The notes below the pieces were generated by a model. The model made no database searches. It was not told the DNA's origin and saw only the letters and a list, made by a program, of their open reading frames with translations. The translations under genes and the position numbers were made by a program. A stretch of DNA of 64,000 nt from Enterococcus moraviensis ATCC BAA-383 (GTDB taxonomy: Bacteria > Bacillota > Bacilli > Lactobacillales > Enterococcaceae). The stretch is from positions 620,001-684,000 of the forward strand of contig NZ_ASWB01000002.1 in assembly GCF_000407445.1 (NCBI RefSeq), read 5' to 3'. This document shows, piece by piece, positions 9,138 through 17,743 of this stretch; the stretch's first letter is position 1, and the number at the start of each line of letters is the position of its first letter.

Positions 9138-10058
9138 ATGGAAAAAGCAATAGAGTTGAGAGAGGTTAGCAAGTCAATAGGCAATCAAGAAATTTTGCAT
9201 AATGTTTCAATGACTATAAAAAAAGGAAGTATCTATGGTTTTTTAGGACCGAATGGTTCAGGGAAAACGACAGTGATGAAGACGATCTTAAATTTAATCA
9301 AATCAGATTCTGGCGTTGTAAAAATTTTGGATCAAGTAATTGAGTTAACTTCATATAAATACTTGCAATCAATTGGCAGCATCATTGAATATCCAGTATT
9401 TTATGACAATTTATCGGCTTGGAAAAATTTAGAATTACACTGTGAATATAGTGGTTACTATGACAAAGAACAAATTCATAAAGTACTTAAAATCGTTGGG
9501 TTAAAAGACATTGAAAAAAAGAAAGTAAAAGAGTTTTCTCTAGGAATGAAACAACGTTTAGGAATCGCTCGTGCGCTAATAACTGAACCTCAAATATTAA
9601 TATTAGATGAGCCTATAAATGGGTTAGATCCTTTTGGAATTCGTGAAGTTAGAGAGCTATTGGTGAAAATCAATAAAGAATTAGGGATAACGATCTTGAT
9701 ATCCAGCCACATCATTTCGGAAATAGAATCAATCTCAGATACGATTGGATTTATCAAAGAGGGACGAATGGTAAGAGAAGTTGAAAGAACGTTATTAGAA
9801 CAAGAAAATCTTCAATATACTGAACTGACAGTCAGCGATGTAAAAGGAGCAGCTCAGGTATTAGATGAAAAATTGTCTATAAAAAACTTTAAAGTAATTT
9901 CAGAATCTCAGATTAGAATATATGAGCAAAAATTTGATGCAAAAGATATCAATAGAGAGTTAATTCTACACGGTGTAGATATTTTGGCGGTTGATCAACA
10001 GTCCAATACACTAGAAGAATACTTTATGGAATTAATGAGCGAGGGGGAAAAGTCATGA
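9138..10058 (+). CDS. ABC transporter ATP-binding protein (BcrA/lantibiotic-immunity type)
   Basis: 306 residues. Walker A GPNGSGKTT at ~37-45, signature FSLGMKQRLG, Walker B ILILDEPINGLD and the switch histidine region ISSHIISEIE. The C-terminal ~90 residues form the extension typical of BcrA/CcmA-like export ATPases. The strong ribosome site AAAGGAAAGAGG lies upstream of ATG 9138. It overlaps the permease gene by four bases (ATGA). Together they probably pump an antimicrobial peptide or lipid out of the membrane under control of the upstream two-component system. Confidence 0.9.
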   Translation: MEKAIELREVSKSIGNQEILHNVSMTIKKGSIYGFLGPNGSGKTTVMKTILNLIKSDSGVVKILDQVIELTSYKYLQSIGSIIEYPVFYDNLSAWKNLELHCEYSGYYDKEQIHKVLKIVGLKDIEKKKVKEFSLGMKQRLGIARALITEPQILILDEPINGLDPFGIREVRELLVKINKELGITILISSHIISEIESISDTIGFIKEGRMVREVERTLLEQENLQYTELTVSDVKGAAQVLDEKLSIKNFKVISESQIRIYEQKFDAKDINRELILHGVDILAVDQQSNTLEEYFMELMSEGEKS

Positions 10059-10759
10059 TTAAATTAATGAAATTGGAAAAAGTAAAGGTAAACTTTATGA
10101 AGTATATATTAAGTTCAGTTATTATTACTGCATTTATTATCATAATGATCGCAACGATGGGGATTTTTGTAGAGGATGGAGAAGCTGCATTTAAAAATGT
10201 TGCAGAATTACTTCTGGCGGGCGATTTATTTATTCGAGTGTCGTTTACTATTTTAGCGGGCATTTTATTAGCACAAGTCATTATCAAAGAATTTGAAAGA
10301 GATACAATTAAAATTCTATTCTCCTATCCGATTTCTAGAAAAAAAATTATGTTGGCAAAATTGCTGGTAGTATTTGTTTTGACATTGGTTTTAACATTAT
10401 TTTCGGAAGTGTTATTTATTAGCGTGATTACACTGTTAAATAATCACCTTCAGATTACGGAAGACATCATCACTTTTTCTATGATTAAAAGCTATCTAAT
10501 CAAAACTGCTTTGTTTAGCGGCGTGACAACAGCTTGCATTGGACTCATTCCATTGTACTTTGGAATGTTGAAAAAGTCTGTGATTGTAACCATTACTTCG
10601 TCTGTAGTTATTAGTCTGTTTTTAAACGGTAATGTTGGTGGAGACGGTATTAGCTCAAATGCTTTTTCAATCCCTTTGGTTCCAATTATTTTATGTATTA
10701 TCAGCATTTTAATGGCTTACCTTTCCTTTTTTAAGATTGATCGAAAAGATATTCTTTAA
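10055..10759 (+). CDS. ABC-2 type permease of the exporter
   Basis: 234 residues with about six hydrophobic segments (starting near residues 16, 65, 100, 145, 170 and 210), the usual architecture of BcrB/MutE-type permeases. A cytoplasmic stretch KEFERDTIKILFSYPISRKK (~77-96) matches the typical coupling region of this class. It overlaps the ATPase gene and is followed by a terminator, so the pair is one unit. The substrate cannot be read from sequence. Confidence 0.82.
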   Translation: MIKLMKLEKVKVNFMKYILSSVIITAFIIIMIATMGIFVEDGEAAFKNVAELLLAGDLFIRVSFTILAGILLAQVIIKEFERDTIKILFSYPISRKKIMLAKLLVVFVLTLVLTLFSEVLFISVITLLNNHLQITEDIITFSMIKSYLIKTALFSGVTTACIGLIPLYFGMLKKSVIVTITSSVVISLFLNGNVGGDGISSNAFSIPLVPIILCIISILMAYLSFFKIDRKDIL

Positions 10760-10777
10760 ATAGATCTATTAGTCAAA

Positions 10778-10827
10778 GTCTTAATCAATAACGCTCTATA
10801 AAAAGAATGGTTGTTTAAGGCTTTTTT
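10778..10827 (+). terminator. Probable terminator after the ABC exporter
   Basis: GTCTTAA (10778-10784) pairs with TTAAGGC (10815-10821), allowing G-U pairs, followed by six T. The loop is long, so strength is uncertain. Confidence 0.5.
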
Positions 10828-11005
10828 GTTTTTTATATGTGAATAGTAGCAGATTTTTTGATAGTTGTGAATGTTAGCGTTTTCTGATAACATGACAGTA
10901 GCATCGTATAAAGATTTTTTGAAATGAAAATAAAAAAAATATAATAAGAACGGAAGAATTCCTAAAGAAACAAGGACGTATTTTACTTAACCAAGGAGGA
11001 TGTAC

Positions 11006-12280
11006 ATGTTTCGTCGGCAAAAGCTTATTAAAGGCGATATTAAACGAGAAATACTAGCAGGAACCACTTCATTTTTTGCCATTTCATATATTATTATGGT
11101 AAATACAGTCATCTTAGCTGAAGCAGGGATGCCAAAAGAGTTAACGATTTTTGGAACAATTTTTATTTCCATTATTGGCTCAATTTTAATGGGGATTGTT
11201 GCGGATGCGCCAATCGTGTTAACAACAGGAATGGGTGTTAATTCATTTTTTACTTATACGTTAGTTTTATCATTAGGATTGACGTGGCAACAGGCTTTAG
11301 CAGTTAGTTTTTGTTCCGGGATTGTTTATTTACTAGTTGCCTTTACGAAGCTGAGTAAATTATTTGCGGAAGTTGTGCCAGAAACGTTAAAGACTGGAAT
11401 CACGGTGGGAATCGGATTTTTTCTTGTATTGATTGGTTTGGAAAAAGGACACTTGATTATAAGCGGTGAGCATACTTTTTTGCAGCTAGCTTCGTTAGAT
11501 AATCCTTTAACATTATTAACCTTATTTTCATTGATTTTGACTGTTTTTTTGTTTATTAAAGGGATTCAAGGGAGTTTTTTTATTGGAATTGTGGTTGTAA
11601 CAGCTGTTGCAAATATTTTTGGTATGGTAACGCCAACAGAACATTTTTCTTTAAGTGGATTAGGCAATTATAATCAAATCTTTTTTAAACTAGACTTCAG
11701 TACATTTTTCTCTAAAAGTTTTTTGCTAGGAGTCTTTGCATTATCGATGATTTTAATATTTGAATCAATGGGGTTACTTAAAGGCCTAATGCCAGAAGCA
11801 GAGGAAAAAAAATATTTAAGCGCCTATCGTGTAACTGGTTTTATTACACTGCTGTCTAGTATTTTCGGAACAAGTCCAACTGTAGCAGCTGCTGAAAGTG
11901 CAACAGGAATTGAAGAAGGGGGAAAAACGGGGATTACGTCGATTACCAGCGGAGTCTGTTTCTTTTTGGCGTTGTTAGCATTACCGTTGCTTTCATATAT
12001 TCCCGATTCAGCATTAGCACCAGCAATTATTATTACAGGTTTCTTGATGATCCAACAAATCAAAGCAGTGAATTTTGATGATTTTAGCGACTACTTTCCT
12101 ATGATACTGATGATTGTCTTGATTCCGTTTACGATGAATATTTCTGATGGAATGGCATTTGGGTTTGTCGCCTATCCCTTAGCAAAATTATTCGCTGGGA
12201 AACGATCAGAACTGTCATTCCCAATGTGGCTGATTTCAGGATTATTCTTGATTTATTTGATTGTTAATGTCTTAATTTAA
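11006..12280 (+). CDS. NCS2/AzgA-type purine permease
   Basis: ~424 residues with roughly 12 or more membrane segments. Family features include GTTSFFAISYIIMVN near the N-terminus, TGMGVNSFF, and the substrate-site region GTSPTVAAAESATGIEEGG (~295-313). Such proteins import hypoxanthine, guanine or adenine with protons (PbuG/PbuO relatives). I chose ATG 11006 because the ribosome site AAGGAGGA ends at 11000, giving proper spacing; the ATG at 11000 overlaps that site. No purine riboswitch could be recognised upstream. It is a single gene followed by a strong terminator. Confidence 0.9.
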   Translation: MFRRQKLIKGDIKREILAGTTSFFAISYIIMVNTVILAEAGMPKELTIFGTIFISIIGSILMGIVADAPIVLTTGMGVNSFFTYTLVLSLGLTWQQALAVSFCSGIVYLLVAFTKLSKLFAEVVPETLKTGITVGIGFFLVLIGLEKGHLIISGEHTFLQLASLDNPLTLLTLFSLILTVFLFIKGIQGSFFIGIVVVTAVANIFGMVTPTEHFSLSGLGNYNQIFFKLDFSTFFSKSFLLGVFALSMILIFESMGLLKGLMPEAEEKKYLSAYRVTGFITLLSSIFGTSPTVAAAESATGIEEGGKTGITSITSGVCFFLALLALPLLSYIPDSALAPAIIITGFLMIQQIKAVNFDDFSDYFPMILMIVLIPFTMNISDGMAFGFVAYPLAKLFAGKRSELSFPMWLISGLFLIYLIVNVLI

Positions 12281-12282
12281 TA

Positions 12283-12331
12283 AAAAAATGGACTAAACAC
12301 ATTTTTTAAGAAGTGTTTAGTCCGTTTTTTT
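12283..12331. terminator. Bidirectional terminator between the purine permease gene and ktrB
   Basis: A perfect 11-bp stem, GGACTAAACAC (12290-12300) with GTGTTTAGTCC (12313-12323), has A-runs on the left and T-runs on the right and serves both convergent genes. Confidence 0.93.
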
Positions 12332-13730
12332 AACCAATAATAATTTTTTCTGACGGATATTCATAACCAATATCGCGTGTTTCTTTTGGTACGAATAACA
12401 TCAACGTATATAACATACCGATACGTCCAATAAACATCAATAGTGCAATCATCAATTTCCCAACAGTTGTTAAATCAGAAGTGATACCTAAAGATAAACC
12501 AGTCGTACCAAACGCGGAAGCCACTTCAACAATAATAGCAATCAACGGATGGTCTTCTGTTGCGGTCAAAAATAAGACTGCAAAAAAACACATGATCAGT
12601 GAAAGCATGAAGACTACAATTGATTTCTTAACATCATCATCATCGATTCGACGGCCAAACACATTGATTTTATCTTCGCTTTTTAAAAATGCAAACAAGT
12701 ATAATCCAATGATTGCTACGGTTGTAGTCCGAATACCACCACCAACAGAGCTTGGACTACATCCGATGAACATCAATAAAGAAAATACGATCAATGTTGT
12801 AACTTGAAAATCGCCCAAATCATTTATCTGCAAACCAGCGTTGCGCGTCGTCATAGAATAAAACATAGACGTGATCCAGCGCTGCAGTTCCCCCATTCCA
12901 ACAAATAAATGATCTTTCTCCAAGAGATAAATCAAAAGAGTTCCGCCGACAAACAATATGACAAATGCCAATACCGCAATCTTACTGAATAACGAAAAAC
13001 GGAATGGAAGACCGCGTTTTTTCTTTTTAAAGAATAGCCATTCACGAAACTCCATCAAAACAGGAAAACCAATTCCACCAACAAAAATCAGAAACATGAT
13101 CACGATCAAAAAGATATAGTCATTGGCAAACGGGATAATCGAATCCCCTGTCACATCAAATCCAGAGTTCGTAACGGCCGAAATAGACTGATAAAAGCCA
13201 AAGAAGATTGCTTTTGGCCAAGTTTTAAAATAGCCAGAAAAATAAAAGTAGATAGAGAAAAAAGTGCCAAAGATAAGTTGAAACCACAAAAGAATCGTAA
13301 ATGTAATTCGAATCAGTCGAACAATACCACTTAATTTTGGTTGATTCATATCTGTCATGATCAATTGGCGCTGTTTCAGAGAAATCCTACGTTTAGACAA
13401 GATAATAAACGCAGTAGAAATCATCATGATTCCTAACCCACCGATTTGAAAGAGTATTTCCAATAAAATAACTCCACGATCATTAAAAACAGAGTTGATA
13501 TCAAAAGTAGACAAGCCTGTAACACTGACCGTACTGATTGCCATAAAAAGCATATCAATGAAGCCCACGTGAGAACCAGGTTCTCTAAAAAAAGGGAGAC
13601 AAAATAATAAGTAAGAAATAATCGTCATAATAATATAATAAGAAACAATAATTTGTATAGATGATAGATTATTCGAAATAAAACGCCTTCCTTTGCGTTG
13701 TGCCAGCCATAAAAGCCGAAATCGATTCAT
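12330..13730 (-). CDS. ktrB: Potassium uptake channel subunit KtrB/TrkH family
   Basis: 466 residues, membrane-embedded, with four pore-loop repeats as in Trk/Ktr channels. Selectivity-type glycines appear in AISTVSVTGLS, AVTNSGFDVTG, TTRNAGLQIND and AFGTTGLSLGI. The length fits KtrB rather than the longer fungal Trk proteins. The ribosome site AGGAGGT precedes the start on the minus strand. The cytoplasmic KtrA gating ring is not encoded here and would be elsewhere. It is convergent with the purine permease and divergent from the fumarate reductase gene. Confidence 0.92.
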   Translation of the reverse strand: MNRFRLLWLAQRKGRRFISNNLSSIQIIVSYYIIMTIISYLLFCLPFFREPGSHVGFIDMLFMAISTVSVTGLSTFDINSVFNDRGVILLEILFQIGGLGIMMISTAFIILSKRRISLKQRQLIMTDMNQPKLSGIVRLIRITFTILLWFQLIFGTFFSIYFYFSGYFKTWPKAIFFGFYQSISAVTNSGFDVTGDSIIPFANDYIFLIVIMFLIFVGGIGFPVLMEFREWLFFKKKKRGLPFRFSLFSKIAVLAFVILFVGGTLLIYLLEKDHLFVGMGELQRWITSMFYSMTTRNAGLQINDLGDFQVTTLIVFSLLMFIGCSPSSVGGGIRTTTVAIIGLYLFAFLKSEDKINVFGRRIDDDDVKKSIVVFMLSLIMCFFAVLFLTATEDHPLIAIIVEVASAFGTTGLSLGITSDLTTVGKLMIALLMFIGRIGMLYTLMLFVPKETRDIGYEYPSEKIIIG

Positions 13731-13990
13731 ACACGGACCTCCTGAACATCGTTAAAACAAGTATAGCAGAAAATAAATGATGGGCAAACAAAGAATAAAT
13801 GCTTAGAAGAAATAAGAAATTGATTAAAAAAAAGCAGAATCTGTCACAAACTAAACAGAACGTGCTATTTTATTCAGAGAAGAATGAGAATGTCTGACGA
13901 TCTGTTTGTGAAATATCGTTTGGCTAAAAGCGTTAGAATCAAACAGGTGACACAGAAATTGTATGAAGGAGCTCATTTTTTTAGTTTCTA

Positions 13991-14008
13991 ATGTGATTAT
14001 TTTCACAT
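13991..14008. promoter_or_regulatory. CRP/FNR-family binding palindrome
   Basis: TGTGATTATTTTCACA (13992-14007) is a perfect TGTGA-N6-TCACA site, and the outer A/T pair also matches. Its centre lies about 42 bases upstream of a plausible transcription start near 14042 (AATAAT at 14030-14035 as -10), the spacing of class II activation. ArcR, FNR and CRP-type regulators of Firmicutes use this motif. Anaerobic activation of the fumarate reductase gene is inferred. Confidence 0.65.
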
Positions 14009-14075
14009 GGAGGACTAGTGACAATGAAAAATAATAGGGTTGGGGAAAGTAAACTATATACGAGGTGGGGAAAAG

Positions 14076-15593
14076 ATGAAAAAAGTCATCATGAGTTTAG
14101 TATCATTAAGTTTATTTGCCGGAATTGCGGTAGGTTGTACGAGTGATCAAGAAAAAGCATCAAAAGGAAGCAAAGAATCTAAAGAAAGTTCGGAAGTTAC
14201 TTCAGGGGCTTCAGCAAATGGCTATACCGATTTAAGTGAATTAGAAGATCAATATGACATCGTGATCATTGGTGCTGGGGGTGCTGGTATGACAGCGGCA
14301 TTACAAGCCAAAGAAGCAGGAATGAATCCAGCTATTCTAGAAAAAATGCCTGTTGCAGGTGGGAATACAATCAAATCTTCTTCTGGAATGAACGCTTCTG
14401 AAACAAAATATCAAAAAGAAGAAGGTATTACAGACAGCAACGATAAATTCTTTGAAGAAACATTAAAAGGCGGAAAAGGCACGAATGATAAAGAACTATT
14501 ACGCTTTTTCGTAGATCATTCAGCAGATGCAATCGATTGGTTAGATACAAAAGGAATCGAACTAAGCAACTTAACGATCACTGGCGGAATGAGCGAAAAA
14601 CGGACACATCGTCCAGCAGATGGTTCGGCAATTGGTGGCTACTTAGTAGACGGACTTGTTCGGAATGTCAAAGAAGAAAAAATTCCGTTATTCGTTAATG
14701 CTAATGTCACTGAAATCACTGAAAAAGACGGTCAAGTGAACGGTGTCAAAGTTAAACTAAATGACAAAGAAACAAAAGAAATCAAATCAAATGCTGTCAT
14801 TGTGACAACAGGTGGTTTTGGTGCTAATAAAGAGATGTTAGAAAAATACGATCCAAAATTAAAAGATTATGTTACAACAAACCAAGAAGGTACAACAGGT
14901 GACGGTATCAAGATGATCGAAAAACTTGGTGGCGCTACTGTAGATATGAAAGAAATTCAAATTCACCCAACGGTTCAACAAGACAAATCATTCTTGATCG
15001 GTGAAGTTGTTCGTGGTGAGGGGGCTATTTTAGCTTCACAAGAGGGGACACGTTTTGTCAATGAAATGGACACTCGTGATAAAGTTTCTGCCGCAATCAC
15101 TGCTTTGCCAGAAAAATCAGCCTACTTAGTTTTCGATCAAGGTGTTCGTGATCGTGCGAAAGCAATCGATTTCTATGATGAACAAGGTTTTGTTGTAGAA
15201 GGTGCAACAATCGAAGAACTTGCTAAAAAGATCGATATGCCAGAAGCTGCATTAAAAGATACTGTAGAGCAATGGAACAAAGAAGTTCAAGCAAAATCTG
15301 ATACTCAATTTAATCGCGCAACAGGTATGGATCACGATTTATCAACTGGTCCTTACTACGCAATCAAAATCGCACCAGGAATCCATCATACAATGGGTGG
15401 TGTGAAAATCAATACCAAAACAGAAGTATTGAAAGAAGACGGAACAGCAATCAAAGGCTTGTATGCCGCTGGTGAAGTAACCGGAGGACTACATGGTGCA
15501 AACCGTATCGGCGGAAACGCTGTGGCGGATATTATCATCTTTGGTCGCCAATCTGGAACAGAAGCTTCAAACTTTGCTTCAGCTCAAAAATAA
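14076..15593 (+). CDS. Surface fumarate reductase-type flavoprotein (lipoprotein)
   Basis: ~505 residues. ATG 14076 gives a signal peptide with lipobox AVGC (Cys21), so the mature protein should be lipid-anchored outside the membrane. A Ser/Lys/Glu-rich linker follows. The FAD-binding domain begins IVIIGAGGAGMTAALQAKE (~66). Fumarate reductase landmarks are HRPADGSAIGG, QIHPTVQQ, HHTMGGVKI and GANRIGGNAVADIIIFG. No haem CxxCH motif is present. EVTSGAS at residues 40-46 resembles the ApbE FMN-attachment motif (D-x-x-S/T-G-A-T/S). Likely role: terminal reduction of fumarate or a related acceptor at the cell surface. ATG 14040 is less likely because it would bury the signal peptide start. Confidence 0.87.
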   Translation: MKKVIMSLVSLSLFAGIAVGCTSDQEKASKGSKESKESSEVTSGASANGYTDLSELEDQYDIVIIGAGGAGMTAALQAKEAGMNPAILEKMPVAGGNTIKSSSGMNASETKYQKEEGITDSNDKFFEETLKGGKGTNDKELLRFFVDHSADAIDWLDTKGIELSNLTITGGMSEKRTHRPADGSAIGGYLVDGLVRNVKEEKIPLFVNANVTEITEKDGQVNGVKVKLNDKETKEIKSNAVIVTTGGFGANKEMLEKYDPKLKDYVTTNQEGTTGDGIKMIEKLGGATVDMKEIQIHPTVQQDKSFLIGEVVRGEGAILASQEGTRFVNEMDTRDKVSAAITALPEKSAYLVFDQGVRDRAKAIDFYDEQGFVVEGATIEELAKKIDMPEAALKDTVEQWNKEVQAKSDTQFNRATGMDHDLSTGPYYAIKIAPGIHHTMGGVKINTKTEVLKEDGTAIKGLYAAGEVTGGLHGANRIGGNAVADIIIFGRQSGTEASNFASAQK

Positions 15594-15603
15594 GTAAGTC
15601 TAA

Positions 15604-15652
15604 GAAAACCAATAGATCGAACGTTCGCGTTTGTCTATTGGTTTTCTTTTTT
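15604..15652 (+). terminator. Terminator after the fumarate reductase gene
   Basis: GAAAACCAATAG (15604-15615) pairs with CTATTGGTTTTC (15635-15646), followed by a T-run. Confidence 0.92.
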
Positions 15653-15673
15653 AGGGATTCAATGAGATTAGGA

Positions 15674-15708
15674 GAGATAGTCAGTTGCAAAACGGACTAT
15701 CTCTTTTC
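15674..15708 (+). terminator. Second hairpin after the fumarate reductase gene
   Basis: GAGATAGTC (15674-15682) pairs with GACTATCTC (15695-15703), followed by TTTTC. It may be a back-up terminator. Confidence 0.55.
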
Positions 15709-15839
15709 ATCTATAAATCAGTAGCATTATCTAAGATTGAATAACGAAAATGTCATATATCTATTTCATTTTACTTTTGGTAAAATAAATAGTGATTAAG
15801 GTGTGAATAAATTTCATCCTAGAAAAAGGAGACGATATT

Positions 15840-16601
15840 TTGAAAAAATTATATTTATTTATAGGAGGACTAATGATAATGAGTGGATTAGCTGGCTGTG
15901 AAACAAAAAACAAAGCAGAAATTGAACAAAGTTTTGATAAAGTATTAGCAATGTATCCAACACCAAATCTGGAGAGTTTCTATGATATGGAAGGCTACAG
16001 AGATGACGAGTTTGAGAAAGATGATAAGGGCGTTTGGGTATTAAATTCTGATTTTTCAATGAGTAAAACAGAAGAAGGAGATTTACTTACAGAGGGGATG
16101 CGACTAAGAATTAACAGGAACACACGAAAAATGAAAGGTTATTATTATGTTTCTATTACGCCAAATGCTTTTGGAAAAAGCAGTAAAACTACAAAGTATC
16201 CAGTAGTTTATACTGGTAAAGGTTTTCAATCAAAAGAAAAAATTTCTGATAAAGAATTTCAGAGAAAAATAGAAGGATTCCAATTCTTTGTGCAATATGG
16301 AAAATTTGACAAACTAGATTCATATAAGAATTTAAAAAAAATGTACAATCCAGAGGTTCCTATGTATGAATTAGAATATCAATTAACAAATGATGATTCA
16401 AATGTTCAAGTTTTGAGAAGTAAGTATGATATTGTCACCGATAAAGCGCCTACTTTACTGTTGAAAGGGACTGGGGACATAGAAGGTAACTCAGTTGGCT
16501 ATAAACAGTTAGAAGTTAGATTTGATAAGAAATTAAGCATATATTTCACAGATTCTATTGATTTTCAACCTCTTTCTGAGGAGGATTTAGCAAGTGAGTA
16601 A
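15840..16601 (+). CDS. Csa1/DUF576 tandem-type lipoprotein, copy 1 (probable T7SS lipase immunity)
   Basis: 253 residues starting at TTG 15840 behind AAAGGAGACG. Signal peptide with lipobox LAGC (Cys ~20). The body follows the staphylococcal tandem lipoprotein (Lpl, DUF576) pattern closely: YDMEGYRDDEF, DDKGVWVLNS, GMRLRINRNTRKMKGYYY, FFVQYGKFDKL, YELEYQLTNDD, APTLLLKGTGD and SVGYKQLEVRF. In Staphylococcus aureus a lipoprotein of this family (TilA) protects against the T7SS phospholipase TslA. The gene is followed by a decayed lipase fragment overlapping its stop, and by a second lipoprotein. Immunity is inferred from family and context. Confidence 0.85.
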   Translation: MKKLYLFIGGLMIMSGLAGCETKNKAEIEQSFDKVLAMYPTPNLESFYDMEGYRDDEFEKDDKGVWVLNSDFSMSKTEEGDLLTEGMRLRINRNTRKMKGYYYVSITPNAFGKSSKTTKYPVVYTGKGFQSKEKISDKEFQRKIEGFQFFVQYGKFDKLDSYKNLKKMYNPEVPMYELEYQLTNDDSNVQVLRSKYDIVTDKAPTLLLKGTGDIEGNSVGYKQLEVRFDKKLSIYFTDSIDFQPLSEEDLASE

Positions 16602-16830
16602 GTATGAAGTAAAAGATAAAAAAGATAGGGAAGCAACTAGTTGGGTAACAACAATTTCTTATGGAATAGAAAATTCCCTTTTAATATTAAGCAAGTAGAT
16701 CCATTTTATGATCCTAAACAAGTTCAAGTGGCGCAACATTTTTAGATAATAATACAGGTTAATAAAACTAACTTTTAGAGGTGCACAATGGTGATTTAGG
16801 ATTAGACGACTCAACCGACAGTGAACATTG
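16594..16830 (+). pseudogene. Decayed N-terminal fragment of a second reverse-lipase toxin
   Basis: GTG 16594 overlaps the lipoprotein stop exactly as in the intact pair downstream and has GAGGAGGA in front. Translation gives SKYEVKDKKD and later DPFYDPKQ, which align with DSYEFNKDKIE and DSFYDPKT of the lipase at 17736. Frame changes follow, then a piece reading NGDLGLDDSTDSEH, which matches the NGDNGKKDENKD region. The serine nucleophile region and everything after it are missing. It is the relic of a duplicated lipoprotein-lipase unit. Confidence 0.8.
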
Positions 16831-16981
16831 ATAATGCTACACTAATATTAAATTAGTAGCATTATATATAAATAAACAACGAAAATGTCAAGTATAACTA
16901 TCTATTTTATTTCTCTTTTGATAAAATAAACAGTGATCATGACGTAAATAAATTTCATCCTGTAAAAAAGGAGACGATATT

Positions 16982-17743
16982 TTGAAAAAATTATATTTAT
17001 TTTTAGGAGGATTAATGATATTGAGTGGATTAGGTGGCTGTGAAACAAAAAACAAAGCAGAAATTGAACAAAGTTTTGATAAAGTATTAGCTATGTATCC
17101 AACACCAAATCTGGAAAGTTTTTACGATATGGAAGGCTACCGAGATGATGAGTTTAATAAGGATGATAAGGGCGTTTGGTTACTGCATTCCAGTATGTCT
17201 ATTAGTGAATCGGAAGATTCAGGATTAGTTACAGAAGGAATGGTTTTACGAATGAATCGCAATACTAAAACAGCGAAGGGATATTATTATACCGATACAA
17301 CATGGAATGAGTTAAGTAAAAATACAGAAGAAAAAAGATATCCAGTTATGTATGATGGACGAGGTTTCCATCTAGTAAAAGATACTAATGATGCCAATTT
17401 AAAAGAAAAAATTCATAATTTTCAATTCTTTGTTCAATATGGAAATTTTTCTAAGTTAGATACTTATAAAAATCTGCGGAAAATGTATAATTCGGAAGTA
17501 CCAATGTACGAATTAGAATATCAATTAACAAATACTGATAAAAATGTTGAATCATTACGAGAAAAATATGATATTTCAACAGAAAAAGCTCCAACTCTAT
17601 TATTAAAGGGAAGAGGAGATTTAGACGGAAGTTCTGTAGGATATAAGGAAATAGAGTTCACTTTTGATAAGAAAATTGGGATATTTTTTAGTGATTCCAT
17701 TGATTTTCAACCGCTATCACAGGAGGACATCATAAATGGATAG
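16982..17743 (+). CDS. Csa1/DUF576 tandem-type lipoprotein, copy 2 (probable T7SS lipase immunity)
   Basis: 253 residues from TTG 16982, nearly identical to copy 1 over the first ~65 residues and diverging in the middle. Lipobox LGGC. Shared landmarks: DDKGVWLLHS, MNRNTKTAKGYYY, FFVQYGNFSKL, APTLLLKGRGD, SVGYKEIEFTF. It overlaps the intact lipase gene by 8 bases, so immunity and toxin would be made together. Divergence in the central part (~75-125) between the copies is where specificity for different lipases might lie; this is inference. Confidence 0.87.
   Translation: MKKLYLFLGGLMILSGLGGCETKNKAEIEQSFDKVLAMYPTPNLESFYDMEGYRDDEFNKDDKGVWLLHSSMSISESEDSGLVTEGMVLRMNRNTKTAKGYYYTDTTWNELSKNTEEKRYPVMYDGRGFHLVKDTNDANLKEKIHNFQFFVQYGNFSKLDTYKNLRKMYNSEVPMYELEYQLTNTDKNVESLREKYDISTEKAPTLLLKGRGDLDGSSVGYKEIEFTFDKKIGIFFSDSIDFQPLSQEDIING

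Larger units (their letters stand above)
15721..16955 (+). repeat. Tandem duplication of the lipoprotein-lipase unit (left copy)
   Basis: The promoter-proximal sequence around 15721-15840 is closely repeated at about 16858-16982 (both contain GTAGCATTAT, ATAACGAAAATGTCA-like sequence and AATTTCATCCT). The two lipoprotein genes and lipase N-termini follow in the same order. The repeat unit is thus about 1.1 kb, with copies beginning near 15721 and 16858. Confidence 0.75.

Noticed and set aside
10840-11000. Purine riboswitch before the NCS2 permease
   Set aside because: The conserved loop sequences and P1/P2/P3 stems of the purine aptamer could not be found.
12481-12807. 108-codon frame antisense to ktrB
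   Set aside because: Lies wholly inside ktrB, whose membrane-protein codons give open antisense frames; no ribosome site or family resemblance.
15618-15628. CGAACGTTCG as an SOS or TetR operator
   Set aside because: It lies in the loop of the fumarate reductase terminator and lacks the four-base spacer of a LexA box.
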